A stretch of 59,011 nt of DNA from Streptomyces sp. SID8352 (lineage in GTDB: Bacteria > Actinomycetota > Actinomycetes > Streptomycetales > Streptomycetaceae). Location: positions 1-59,011 of the forward strand of contig NZ_WWGX01000056.1 in assembly GCF_009862265.1 (NCBI RefSeq). The letters are read 5' to 3'. The notes under the pieces are model-generated. The model was not told where the DNA came from. It saw only the letters and a program-made list of their open reading frames with translations, and ran no database searches. This document shows positions 1 to 8,392 of the stretch, one piece after another. The first letter of the stretch is position 1; each line of letters starts with the position of its first letter. The position numbers and the translations under genes are program-made.

Positions 1-1
1 C

Positions 2-1261
2 ACCGCCGGGGCCACCTCCGGAACGGGCGCGGAGACGGACGCCGCGTCCGGCCCCGGCGCCGAGACCGACACCGCGTCCGCCACCGAGACCGGGACGCCC
101 GCCACGGCGGGGTCCGGAACCGGAGCGGAGACGCAGGCCGGAGCGGAGACGGAGGCCGGAGCGGAGACGGAGGCCGGAGCGGAGACGGAGGCCGGAGCGG
201 AGACGGAGGCCGGAGCGGAGACGGAGGCCGGGACCGGGACCGACACCCCGACCGGCCCCGGGGACCAGGCCGCCACCGAGCCTGGGGCCGAGCCCACGAC
301 GGAGCCGACGACGGACGCCACGCCGCCCACCGGGGCCGCACCCCGGGCGGACGCCGCCGAGCCGGGGACGGACGCCGTGGCGGAGGTCGCACCGTCCGCC
401 GGGGCCTCCGCGGAGGCCGCGCCCGCCACCGCCCCCGGGGCCCCGGCCGAGCCCGAGGCCGGGACAGTGGCCGCCGTGGCCGCAGCGGAGGTCGGGACCC
501 CCGCCGGGCCCGAGGCCGAGGCGCCGGAACGGCCGGAGCACGCCCCGGTCCCCGCCGCCACCGAGGCGGACCCCGCCGACGCCGGGTCGGAGGCCCCCCG
601 GCCCGCCGTCACCGCCGCGCGCCTGCGCAGCCGCGCCCCCGGCCTCAGCACGGCCTACAAGGCCGCCTCCGCCGCCCTCAGGAAGCACGGGCTGACCGGC
701 GCCCGCGCCAAGGTCCACCTGGTCCTCGACCGCTCCGCCTCCATGCGCCCGTACTACAAGGACGGCTCCGCCCAGGCCCTCGCCGAGCAGACCCTCGCCC
801 TCGCCGCCCACCTGGACCCCGAGGCGACGGTGCACGTCACCTTCTTCTCCACGGAGGTCGACGGCACCGGCGAGCTGAGCCTCACCGACCACGAGAACCG
901 CGTCGACGAGCTGCACGCCTCGCTCGGGCGGATGGGCCGCACCAGCTACCACGCCGCGGTGGAGGCGGTCCTCGCCCGCCACGCGGAGGAGGCCCCCGGC
1001 ACCCCCGCCCTGGTGGTCTTCCAGACCGACGGCGCCCCCGACGCCAAGACCCCCGCCACCCGGGCGCTCACCGAGGCGGCCGGGACCCACCCCGGGGCCT
1101 TCTTCTCCTTCGTCGCCTTCGGCGACCACGACAACAAGGCGTTCGACTACCTCCGCAGGCTGAAGGCGGCCAACGCGTCCTTCTTCCACGCGGGCCCCAC
1201 CCCCCGCGAGCTCACCGACAAGCAGCTCTACGAGGGCGTCCTCGCCACCTGGCGCCCCTGA
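2..1261 (+). CDS. VWA-domain protein, TerF-like, 5' end outside window
   Basis: The frame is open to the left edge, so the true start lies upstream; 419 residues are visible. The first ~210 residues are a Thr/Ala/Gly/Glu/Pro-rich linker containing five exact copies of an 18-bp repeat that encodes the hexapeptide AGAETE. The last ~180 residues form a von Willebrand factor A domain. They carry a MIDAS metal site: D-R-S-A-S at about residue 243, a GRTSYH threonine, and an FQTDGAPD aspartate. Such domains in Streptomyces are often joined to an N-terminal TerD domain in tellurite/stress proteins, which would lie outside this window; that part is inference. The protein is probably cytosolic, as no membrane segment is visible. 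A GTG at 377 is in frame but has no ribosome-binding site, so I do not take it as the start. Confidence 0.8.
   Translation, partial: TAGATSGTGAETDAASGPGAETDTASATETGTPATAGSGTGAETQAGAETEAGAETEAGAETEAGAETEAGAETEAGTGTDTPTGPGDQAATEPGAEPTTEPTTDATPPTGAAPRADAAEPGTDAVAEVAPSAGASAEAAPATAPGAPAEPEAGTVAAVAAAEVGTPAGPEAEAPERPEHAPVPAATEADPADAGSEAPRPAVTAARLRSRAPGLSTAYKAASAALRKHGLTGARAKVHLVLDRSASMRPYYKDGSAQALAEQTLALAAHLDPEATVHVTFFSTEVDGTGELSLTDHENRVDELHASLGRMGRTSYHAAVEAVLARHAEEAPGTPALVVFQTDGAPDAKTPATRALTEAAGTHPGAFFSFVAFGDHDNKAFDYLRRLKAANASFFHAGPTPRELTDKQLYEGVLATWRP
137..226 (+). repeat. Five exact 18-bp tandem repeats inside a coding linker
   Basis: The unit GCCGGAGCGGAGACGGAG is repeated five times without mismatch, with a diverged sixth copy just before it (119-136). 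Each unit encodes Ala-Gly-Ala-Glu-Thr-Glu in the VWA protein. Because the unit is a multiple of three, copy-number change would lengthen or shorten the linker without breaking the frame. Confidence 0.9.
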
Positions 1262-1277
1262 CCCCGTCCCAGCCACC

Positions 1278-1319
1278 GGCCGCCCGCCTTCCACCCCGTG
1301 AAAAGGGAAGCGGGCGGCC
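1278..1319 (+). terminator. Probable terminator after the VWA gene
   Basis: A GC-rich inverted repeat (GGCCGCCCGC-CTTCC with GGGAAG-CGGGCGGCC, one bulged base, about 14 paired bases) starts 17 bp after the stop codon and precedes the metG promoter region. Confidence 0.55.
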
Positions 1320-1327
1320 CGCGCGTG

Positions 1328-1356
1328 TCGGATACGATTTCACGGTTCCATACATA
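1328..1356 (+). promoter_or_regulatory. Possible metG promoter
   Basis: TCGGAT (1328-1333), a 17-bp spacer and TACATA (1351-1356) make a weak -35/-10 pair 22 bp upstream of metG. An overlapping TACGAT is an alternative -10. The assignment rests on spacing and A/T content only. Confidence 0.3.
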
Positions 1357-1377
1357 TCGACCTGGGAGCAGCCCCCG

Positions 1378-3102
1378 ATGGCTCGACACCTCATCACCAG
1401 CGCCCTTCCGTACATCAACGGGATCAAGCACCTGGGCAACATGGTGGGGTCCATGCTCCCGGCGGACGTCTACTCCCGGTACCTGCGCCGGCGCGGCCAC
1501 GAGGTGCTCTACATCTGCGCGACCGACGAGCACGGCACCCCCGCCGAGCTGGCCGCGAAGGAGCGGGGCGTCCCGGTCGACGTCTTCTGCTCCGAGGCGC
1601 ACGACGCCCAGAAGGCGGTCTACGACGGCTTCGCCCTCGCCTTCGACCACTTCGGCCGCAGCTCCAGCACGCAGAACGTGGAGATCACCCAGCACTTCGC
1701 CCGGCGCCTCAACGAGAACGGTTTCATCGAGGAGCGCGCCATCCGCCAGGTGTACAGCCCGGCGGACGGCCGCTTCCTCCCGGACCGCTACGTGGAGGGC
1801 ACCTGTCCGCACTGCGGCTACGACAAGGCCCGCGGCGACCAGTGCGAGAACTGCACCCGGGTCCTGGACCCGACCGACCTGATCAACCCGCGCTCCGCGA
1901 TCTCCGGCTCCACCGAGCTGGAGGTCCGCGAGACCAAGCACCTCTTCCTCCTCCAGTCCAAGCTCCAGCACGAGGTCGAGGAGTGGGTGGCCCGGCACGA
2001 GGAGGAGTGGCCGCAGCTCGCCGCCTCCATCGCCCGCAAGTGGCTGAACGAGGGGCTGCACGACCGCGCGATCACCCGCGACCTGGACTGGGGCGTCCCG
2101 GTCCCCGCCGACACCTGGCCGGAGCTGGCGGCCGAGGGCAAGGTCTTCTACGTCTGGTTCGACGCCCCGATCGAGTACATCGGCGCCACCAAGGAGTGGG
2201 CGGACTCGGCGCCCGACGGCGAGACGCGGGACTGGAAGTCCTGGTGGTACGACGTGGACGACAGCGTCCGCTACACCGAGTTCATGGCCAAGGACAACGT
2301 CCCCTTCCACACCGTGATGTTCCCGGCGACCGAACTGGGCGTCCGCGAGCCGTGGAAGAAGGTCGACTACGTCAAGGCCTTCAACTGGCTGACGTACTAC
2401 GGCGGCAAGTTCTCCACCTCCCAGAAGCGCGGCGTCTTCACCGACCAGGCCCTGGACATCCTGCCGGCCGACTACTGGCGCTACTTCCTCATCGCCAACG
2501 CCCCGGAGTCCGACGACTCGTCCTTCACCTGGGAGCACTTCACCACCACGGTGAACAAGGACCTGGCCGACACCCTCGGCAACTTCGTCAACCGGGTGCT
2601 GTCCTTCTCCAGGAAGCGCTTCGGCGACGAGGTCCCGGCGGGCGGCGAGCCCGGCGAGGCGGAGGCGGCGCTCGGCGAGGAGATCGCCCGGCTGCTCGCC
2701 GAGTACGAGACCCAGATGGAGGCGCTCCAGTTCCGCAAGGCGGCGGCGGCGCTGCGCGCCCTGTGGTCCGCGGGCAACTCCTACCTGGAGGAGAAGGCCC
2801 CCTGGCTGGAGATCAAGACCGACCAGGACGGCGCCGCGCTCACCCTGCGGACGGCGATGAACCTGATCCACCTGTACGCGGTGGTCTCGGAGCCCTTCAT
2901 CCCCGCGTCCGCCACCGCGATGCGCCGGGCGTTCTCGCTGTCCGATGACACCGCGAGCTGGGTCACCCCCGAGGAGGCCCGCGCCCTCACCTCCGTGCCG
3001 GTCGGCACACCCTTCACCGTCCCGCCGGTCCTCTTCGCCAAGCTGACCGACGACGACCTGGCCGCCTACAAGGAGCGCTTCGGCGGCGAGCCCGGCGCCT
3101 GA
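1378..3102 (+). CDS. metG: Methionyl-tRNA synthetase
   Basis: This class I aminoacyl-tRNA synthetase charges tRNA-Met in the cytosol (574 residues). The N-terminal Rossmann fold has the HIGH-type signature as HLGN (residues ~18-21). A single zinc knuckle lies at about 143-159 (C-x2-C-x9-C-x2-C). The KMSKS loop is degenerate, K-F-S-T-S at about 344-348, followed by QKRGVF; this resembles the KFSKS form of the archaeal/eukaryotic-like MetRS group more than canonical KMSKS. The C-terminal half is the helical anticodon-binding domain, with no EMAP/Trbp111-type tRNA-binding extension. The ATG at 1378 has GGGAG about 10 bases upstream. The gene is convergent with aspS and the two share one long terminator. 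Confidence 0.95.
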   Translation: MARHLITSALPYINGIKHLGNMVGSMLPADVYSRYLRRRGHEVLYICATDEHGTPAELAAKERGVPVDVFCSEAHDAQKAVYDGFALAFDHFGRSSSTQNVEITQHFARRLNENGFIEERAIRQVYSPADGRFLPDRYVEGTCPHCGYDKARGDQCENCTRVLDPTDLINPRSAISGSTELEVRETKHLFLLQSKLQHEVEEWVARHEEEWPQLAASIARKWLNEGLHDRAITRDLDWGVPVPADTWPELAAEGKVFYVWFDAPIEYIGATKEWADSAPDGETRDWKSWWYDVDDSVRYTEFMAKDNVPFHTVMFPATELGVREPWKKVDYVKAFNWLTYYGGKFSTSQKRGVFTDQALDILPADYWRYFLIANAPESDDSSFTWEHFTTTVNKDLADTLGNFVNRVLSFSRKRFGDEVPAGGEPGEAEAALGEEIARLLAEYETQMEALQFRKAAAALRALWSAGNSYLEEKAPWLEIKTDQDGAALTLRTAMNLIHLYAVVSEPFIPASATAMRRAFSLSDDTASWVTPEEARALTSVPVGTPFTVPPVLFAKLTDDDLAAYKERFGGEPGA

Positions 3103-3113
3103 CGGTTCCCGAC

Positions 3114-3159
3114 ACGCCGGACGGCCCGGACCCCCATGGGGGTCCGGGCCGTCCGGCGT
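3114..3159. terminator. 46-bp perfect palindrome, bidirectional terminator
   Basis: Positions 3114-3136 are the exact reverse complement of 3137-3159, with no unpaired centre (core CCCCCATGGGGG). It starts 11 bp after the metG stop and ends 5 bp before the end of aspS, so it can terminate both convergent transcripts. Confidence 0.85.
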
Positions 3160-3164
3160 CGGGA

Positions 3165-4928
3165 CTACTTGGGCTGCGGCTTGCGGATGGTGAGGTGCAG
3201 CTCGCGCAGCCGGGTCTCATCCAGCTCGGTCGGCGCGCCCATCATCAGGTCCTGGGCGTTGCCGTTGAGCGGGAAGGCGATCGTCTCGCGGATGTTGGGC
3301 TCGTCGGCCAGCAGCATGACGATGCGGTCGACGCCGGGGGCGATCCCGCCGTGCGGCGGGGCGCCGAAGCGGAAGGCCCGCAGCATGCCGGCGAACTCAC
3401 GCTCCACCGTCTCCGCGTCGTAGCCGGCGATGGCGAACGCCTTGAGCATGATGTCCGGCTCGTGGTTCCGGATGGCTCCCGAGGACAGCTCGACACCGTT
3501 GCAGACGATGTCGTACTGCCAGGCCAGGATGTCCAGCGGGTCCTGGTTCTCCAGCGCGTCCAGACCGCCCTGCGGCATCGAGAACGGGTTGTGGGAAAAG
3601 TCGATCCGGCCCGTCTCCTCGTCCCGCTCGTACATCGGGAAATCGACGATCCAGCAGAACCGGAAGACGTTCTCCTCGAAGTGACCGGCGCGCCGGGCGG
3701 CCTCGACCCGCACCGCGCCCATGATCTTCGAGACCTCGTCGAAGTCGCCCGCGCCGAAGAACACCGCGTGCCCGGCGGCCAGCGACAGCCGCTCGGTCAG
3801 CTCCGCGACGTCGGCCTCGGTGAGGAACTTCGCGATGGGGCCGCTCAGCGTGCCGTCCTCGCCCACGCGCACCCAGGCCAGGCCCTTGGCGCCCTGGGAG
3901 ACGGCGTAGTCACCAAGCTGGTCGAAGAACTTGCGCGGCTGGCCGGAGACGTCCGGCACCGGCAGGGCCCGGACGTGCTTGCCGGCGAACGCCTTGAACC
4001 CGGAGCCCTCGAAGACGTCGGTGATGTCGACGAGTTCCAGCTTGGCGCGCAGGTCCGGCTTGTCGGAGCCGTACTTCAGCATCGCCTCGCGGAACGGGAT
4101 GCGCGGGAACGGCGAGGTGACCTCGCGGCCGCCGCCGAACTCCGTGAACAGCTCCGTCATGAGCTGCTCGATGGGACGGAACACGTCCTCCTGCTCGACG
4201 AAGCTCATCTCGACGTCGAGCTGGTAGAACTCGCCGGGCGAGCGGTCGGCGCGGGCGTCCTCGTCGCGGAAGCAGGGCGCGATCTGGAAGTAGCGGTCGA
4301 AGCCCGAGATCATCAGCAGTTGCTTGAACTGCTGCGGGGCCTGCGGCAGCGCGTAGAAGCGGCCCGCGTGCAGCCGGGAGGGGACCACGAAGTCACGGGC
4401 GCCCTCCGGGGAGGTGGCCGTGAGGATCGGCGTCGCCATCTCGTTGAAGCCGAGCGCCACCATCTTGTGGCGGATCGCGGAGATGACCGCGGTGCGCAGC
4501 ATGATGTTGCGGTGCATGCGCTCGCGCCGCAGGTCCAGGAAGCGGTACTCCAGGCGCCGCTCCTCGTTGACCCCGTCCTCGGTGTTGATGGTGAACGGCA
4601 GCGGCTGGGCGGCGCCGAGCAGCTCGACCTCGCCCACCTCGACCTCGATCTCACCGGTGGGGAGGTCGGGGTTGACGTTCTCGGCACCGCGCGAGACGAC
4701 CTTGCCGTCGACCCGAACGGTCGACTCCTTGGTCAGCTTGTCCAGCGCCTCGTAGGACTCCGTGCCGGGGCGGGCGACGAGCTGCGTGATGCCGTAGTGG
4801 TCGCGCAGATCGATGAAGAGGATGCCGCCCAGGTCGCGCCGATTGTGCAGCCAGCCACTCAGCCGGACGTCGGTGCCGACGTCAGTGGAGCGGAGCTCGC
4901 CGCAGGTGTGGGACCTGTACCGATGCAT
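3165..4928 (-). CDS. aspS: Aspartyl-tRNA synthetase
   Basis: This class II synthetase of bacterial AspRS length (587 residues) acts in the cytosol. The N-terminal OB-fold anticodon domain covers about residues 1-110 (starting MHRYRSHTCGEL, with GWLHNRRDLGG). The catalytic core follows with motif 2 (FRDEDARADRSPGEFYQLD, ~216-236), the bacterial GAD insertion, and motif 3 near the C-terminus (APPHGGIAPGVDRIVML). Actinobacterial AspRS is often non-discriminating and works with the GatCAB amidotransferase; whether this one is cannot be read from the sequence with certainty. The gene is transcribed away from a consensus parS located 34-50 bp upstream of its ATG. A GGATG stretch 11 bases before the start is the best ribosome-binding candidate. 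Confidence 0.95.
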   Translation of the reverse strand: MHRYRSHTCGELRSTDVGTDVRLSGWLHNRRDLGGILFIDLRDHYGITQLVARPGTESYEALDKLTKESTVRVDGKVVSRGAENVNPDLPTGEIEVEVGEVELLGAAQPLPFTINTEDGVNEERRLEYRFLDLRRERMHRNIMLRTAVISAIRHKMVALGFNEMATPILTATSPEGARDFVVPSRLHAGRFYALPQAPQQFKQLLMISGFDRYFQIAPCFRDEDARADRSPGEFYQLDVEMSFVEQEDVFRPIEQLMTELFTEFGGGREVTSPFPRIPFREAMLKYGSDKPDLRAKLELVDITDVFEGSGFKAFAGKHVRALPVPDVSGQPRKFFDQLGDYAVSQGAKGLAWVRVGEDGTLSGPIAKFLTEADVAELTERLSLAAGHAVFFGAGDFDEVSKIMGAVRVEAARRAGHFEENVFRFCWIVDFPMYERDEETGRIDFSHNPFSMPQGGLDALENQDPLDILAWQYDIVCNGVELSSGAIRNHEPDIMLKAFAIAGYDAETVEREFAGMLRAFRFGAPPHGGIAPGVDRIVMLLADEPNIRETIAFPLNGNAQDLMMGAPTELDETRLRELHLTIRKPQPK

Positions 4929-4962
4929 CGTCGTTCATCCAGCCTTCGCGGATCGGGGTCTG

Positions 4963-4978
4963 TGTTTCACGTGAAACA
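4963..4978. other. parS centromere site, full consensus
   Basis: TGTTTCACGTGAAACA is an exact match to the 16-bp palindromic ParB-binding parS consensus shared by Bacillus and Streptomyces. It is intergenic, between aspS and the SpoIIE-domain gene. In Streptomyces such sites cluster around oriC and nucleate ParB complexes for segregation during sporulation. Confidence 0.93.
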
Positions 4979-5074
4979 ACCCCAGCGTACCGGGCACCCG
5001 CCGGCCGGCTCCCCACCCCGGCGGCCGGGAGCGACGGGTGGCAGCCTCCGATCACCCCTTCTTAGAGTGGTGCA

Positions 5075-7222
5075 ATGCGCACTGGTGAGCCCCTGCCCGA
5101 GGTGGGGGCCGTCCTCTCTGCTCTCGCGACCGGTCTGTGGCACTGGGACACCGCCGCGGGCGTGGTCTCCGTCGACGCGGAGGCGGCCCGGCTGCTCGGG
5201 CTGCCCGCGGAACCGACGGTGCTCACCGAGGCCCAGGTGCGGGCCCGGCTGCACCCCGCGGACTGGAACGAGATCACCGGGGTGGTGCGGCTCGCCGTCG
5301 CCGAGGGCACCCTCGCCGAGAACCGGGTCCGGGTCATGGACGAGCGCAGCCGCGTGGTCAGGGTGGTGCGCAGCCGCTCCAAGCCGTCCTTCGACCCCGT
5401 CCGCAAGGCGTACGAGCTGATCGGCACCCTCCAGGAGGTCACCGAGCCCTCGCCGGGCACCCCGGCCGGGCGCAGCGCGGTCACCGGCGACTGGCGGCGC
5501 TCCCGGGAGGCGTTCCTGCTGGACGCGGGCCGGGCGCTGGCCGAGGCACGGTCCACGGAGGAGGTGCTGAGGGTCGCGGCGGGGCTGTCGATGCCGGGGT
5601 TCTCCCCGGACGGGCTCGCGGTGTTCGGGATGAACGGCGACCGGCTCACGGTGATCGGACACCACGGCCAGCAGATGCCGGACGACAGCCCGTTCCCCCA
5701 CATGCCGCTGGACACGGACTACCCGGCGGCCGAGGTGGTCCGCACCGGCCGTGCCGTCTACCTCACCTCGCCCGAGGAGTACCGCTCCCGCTACCCGATC
5801 ACCTGGCCGCTCGCGGAGCACTTCGGCCGCCGGTCCTGGGCCTTCCTGCCGCTGGTCTCGGGGGGCCGCACCATGGGCGCCTGGCTGGCGGCGTTCAGCT
5901 ACCCGGTCACCTTCACCCCGGACGAGCGGTCGGTGCTGACCACGGTGGCCCGGATGCTGGCCCAGGCCCTCTCCCGGGCGGGCGCCGCCGAGACCCAGCG
6001 GGAGCTGACCGACGGGCTCCAGCGCACCATGCTGCCCATGCTGGGCCCCGGGATCCCCGGCATGGGCGTCGCCGCCCGCTATGTGCCCACCGGCGGGGGG
6101 CTCCAGGTCGGCGGTGACTGGTACGACGTCATCCCGCTGCCCAGCGGGCGCTTCGCCCTGGTCATCGGCGACGTGCAGGGCCATGACGTGCGAGCGGCCG
6201 GGCTGATGGGCCAGTTGCGCATCGCCCTGCGTGCCTACGCCTCGGAGGGCCACCGCCCCGACGCGGTGCTCGCCCGTGCCTCCCGCTTCTTCTACGGGGT
6301 CACCCAGGCCGACGCCGGCTCCGACGACTCCCGCTTCGCCACCTGCTTCTACGCCGAGGTGGACCCGGTGACGGGCACGGTGGAGAGCGCGCGGGCCGGG
6401 CACGTGGACCCCGTCGTCCTGATGGCGGACGGCACCGCCCTGATCCGCGCCACTGCGGGCGGACTGCCGCTCGGCATCGACCCAGACTCCGACTATCCGA
6501 CGACGCGGCTGGCCCTGGAGCCGGGCGACACCCTGATGCTGTGCACGGACGGTCTGATCGAGACCGGCGGCCACGACCTGTTCACCGGCTGGCTCCGGCT
6601 GCGGGCCATCCTGGAGCGGCACCGGGGCGATCTGGAGGCACTGGCCGACGCCCTGGTCCAGGCGGTGCACGGGCCGCCGTCGCACCATGTGCCCGGCCCG
6701 CTGGCCGACCGCCGGGAGGACGACATCGCCCTCCTGCTGCTGTCCCGGCGGAGCACCGAGGGCGGCGCCGTACCGGTCCCCGTGCGGCGCACCATGCTCA
6801 CCGTGGCGCAGGCCGAGCCGGAGCGGATCGCCACCGCCCGGCGGCATCTGCGGGACCTGCTGCACGACTGGACCGACGAGGAGCAGCGGGACGCGGCGGT
6901 GCTGCTGCTCTCCGAGACGCTGACCAACGTCCTGGTGCACACCGACGCGGACGCCCTGCTGGTCGCGGAGGTCACCGGCGAGCCGGGCGGGCGGCGCATC
7001 CGGGTGGAGGTCACCGACAGCGGGGCGGATCTGCCGCACCGGCGCAGCCCGGGGGAGATGGCCTCCTCGGGGCGCGGGCTGCTGCTGATCGAGCTGCTCG
7101 CCCACGAGTGGGGCGTCGCCCCACGCGGGGGCAGCAAGAGCATCTGGTTCACGATCTACGAGTCCGCCGCACCGGGACCGGACGCCGGGGCGGCCGGGGG
7201 CGGCGGCGCGCCCTCGGTGTAG
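5075..7222 (+). CDS. PAS-GAF-SpoIIE phosphatase with C-terminal ATPase domain
   Basis: This 715-residue multidomain signalling protein is predicted to dephosphorylate and/or phosphorylate an anti-anti-sigma partner. A PAS domain covers about residues 10-120 and a GAF domain 150-300. A PPM/SpoIIE phosphatase domain covers about 315-550 and includes metal ligands in GGDWYDV (~345) and GDVQGHD (~365). A GHKL/HATPase_c domain of the anti-sigma kinase type covers about 575-700, with N-box SETLTNVLVH and G-box GRGLLLIELL. No membrane segment is visible. The phosphatase-kinase combination is common in Streptomyces partner-switching regulators. The ATG has no clear Shine-Dalgarno; a -10-like TTAGAGT just upstream suggests a very short leader. 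Its 3' end overlaps the convergent AI-2E family gene by 67 bp. Confidence 0.88.
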   Translation: MRTGEPLPEVGAVLSALATGLWHWDTAAGVVSVDAEAARLLGLPAEPTVLTEAQVRARLHPADWNEITGVVRLAVAEGTLAENRVRVMDERSRVVRVVRSRSKPSFDPVRKAYELIGTLQEVTEPSPGTPAGRSAVTGDWRRSREAFLLDAGRALAEARSTEEVLRVAAGLSMPGFSPDGLAVFGMNGDRLTVIGHHGQQMPDDSPFPHMPLDTDYPAAEVVRTGRAVYLTSPEEYRSRYPITWPLAEHFGRRSWAFLPLVSGGRTMGAWLAAFSYPVTFTPDERSVLTTVARMLAQALSRAGAAETQRELTDGLQRTMLPMLGPGIPGMGVAARYVPTGGGLQVGGDWYDVIPLPSGRFALVIGDVQGHDVRAAGLMGQLRIALRAYASEGHRPDAVLARASRFFYGVTQADAGSDDSRFATCFYAEVDPVTGTVESARAGHVDPVVLMADGTALIRATAGGLPLGIDPDSDYPTTRLALEPGDTLMLCTDGLIETGGHDLFTGWLRLRAILERHRGDLEALADALVQAVHGPPSHHVPGPLADRREDDIALLLLSRRSTEGGAVPVPVRRTMLTVAQAEPERIATARRHLRDLLHDWTDEEQRDAAVLLLSETLTNVLVHTDADALLVAEVTGEPGGRRIRVEVTDSGADLPHRRSPGEMASSGRGLLLIELLAHEWGVAPRGGSKSIWFTIYESAAPGPDAGAAGGGGAPSV

Positions 7223-8238
7223 CGCGCCCGGAGTTCGTGGACGATCCCGAAGGCGGCGGCGGTGAGCGGCACGGCCAGCAGCATGCCCAGGATCCCGGCC
7301 ACCGAGGCCCCGGCGGTGATCGCCAGCAGGACGACGGCGGGGTGCATCTGCACCGTGCGGCTCTGGATCATCGGCTGGAGCACGTGCCCCTCCAGCAGTT
7401 GCACGGCGAGCACCACACCGAGGGCCCACAGCCCGATGACGAACCCCCGGTCGGCGAGGGCGACGAGCACGGCCACGGTCCCGGAGATGAAGGCACCGAG
7501 GTAGGGGATGTAGGCGCCGACGAAGACCAGCGCGCCGAGCCCGACCGCGCCCGGCACCCGGAGCACCAGCAGGCCGACCGTGATGCACAGGGCGTCGATG
7601 AGGGCGATGAGGGTGGTGCCCCGCATGAAGCCCTCCACCGCCCCGAAGGCCCTCCTGGCCATGGCCTCGACGAGATCGGCGCCGCGCGCGGGGACGAGGG
7701 CGCGGAGGGTGCCGACGGCGCGGTCGGAGTCGCGCAGGAAGAAGAAGACCAGCAGCAGGGCGAGGACGGCCATGGCGAGCATCTCGCCGACCACGCTCAC
7801 CCCGGTGAGCACCCCGGAGGCGGCGGTGCCGCCGAACTTGGCGAGGAGTTCGCGGGAGTTGGAGGCGAGGTCGTCGAGCGAGGTGCCGGCCGCCCCGAAG
7901 TGGTCGGCGATGCTCCGGGCCGCCTCCTTCAGCGAGGCGACGATCTGGTCGCCGGAGTCGACGAGCGCGGCGACCACGATGTAGACCGCCCCGCCCACCA
8001 CGGCCACCACGGCGACGCAGGTCAGCCCGGCGGCCAGCGAGCGCTGCACCCGGGCCGCGACCAGCCGCCGGTGCAGGGGGCCGAGCAGGGCGGTGCCGAG
8101 CAGCGCGAGCAGAACGGGGGTCACGGCGGTGCGGAAGACGACGCAGAGCCGGACGGCGACGTAGCCGGCACCGCTGACGAGCAGGGCGACGGCGCACCAG
8201 GCGGCGAAGCGGCGTACCGGACCGGGGAGCGTCTGCAC
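7156..8238 (-). CDS. AI-2E family transporter / PerM-type permease
   Basis: This 360-residue membrane protein has about seven or eight hydrophobic segments and family signatures such as LVFFFLRD, a Gly-rich IALIDALCITVGLLVL region and the late GIWALGVVLAVQLLEGHVLQP-type stretch. The family (PF01594) includes TqsA and various Na+/H+ exchangers, so the substrate cannot be assigned. The C-terminal tail is Pro/Ala-rich, and its last 22 codons overlap the tail of the convergent SpoIIE-domain gene, which is unusual in such a gene-sparse context. The start is the ATG at 8238, following 12 bp downstream-facing C-rich sequence without an obvious ribosome-binding site. A strong hairpin separates it from the upstream pirin gene, so it probably has its own promoter. 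Confidence 0.85.
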   Translation of the reverse strand: MQTLPGPVRRFAAWCAVALLVSGAGYVAVRLCVVFRTAVTPVLLALLGTALLGPLHRRLVAARVQRSLAAGLTCVAVVAVVGGAVYIVVAALVDSGDQIVASLKEAARSIADHFGAAGTSLDDLASNSRELLAKFGGTAASGVLTGVSVVGEMLAMAVLALLLVFFFLRDSDRAVGTLRALVPARGADLVEAMARRAFGAVEGFMRGTTLIALIDALCITVGLLVLRVPGAVGLGALVFVGAYIPYLGAFISGTVAVLVALADRGFVIGLWALGVVLAVQLLEGHVLQPMIQSRTVQMHPAVVLLAITAGASVAGILGMLLAVPLTAAAFGIVHELRARYTEGAPPPPAAPASGPGAADS

Positions 8239-8343
8239 GCCCCCAGCCGATCACGCACCGTCCCGGCTGTCCTGCGCGGACGGCCCGCCCGGGTGAGCCG
8301 CGGCCGGGCCGCAGGGCGGCGGTCGGCCGGGCCGCGAACGCGC

Positions 8344-8380
8344 GCGGCCGGGCCGCCCCGGAGCGGGGCGGCCCGGCCGC
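8344..8380 (-). terminator. Terminator after the pirin gene
   Basis: A perfect 17-bp GC stem (8344-8360 with 8364-8380) with a GAG loop lies 13 bp beyond the pirin stop codon on the minus strand. Confidence 0.75.
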
Positions 8381-8392
8381 GGGCGGTGGGTC

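Noticed and set aside
1228..2871. 547-residue open frame on the minus strand across metG
   Set aside because: It is the mirror of metG codon bias, has no family motifs, and the plus strand carries all MetRS motifs.
3195..5420. 741-residue plus-strand frame across aspS
   Set aside because: Arg/Gly/Val/Leu composition typical of an antisense shadow; AspRS motifs are on the other strand.
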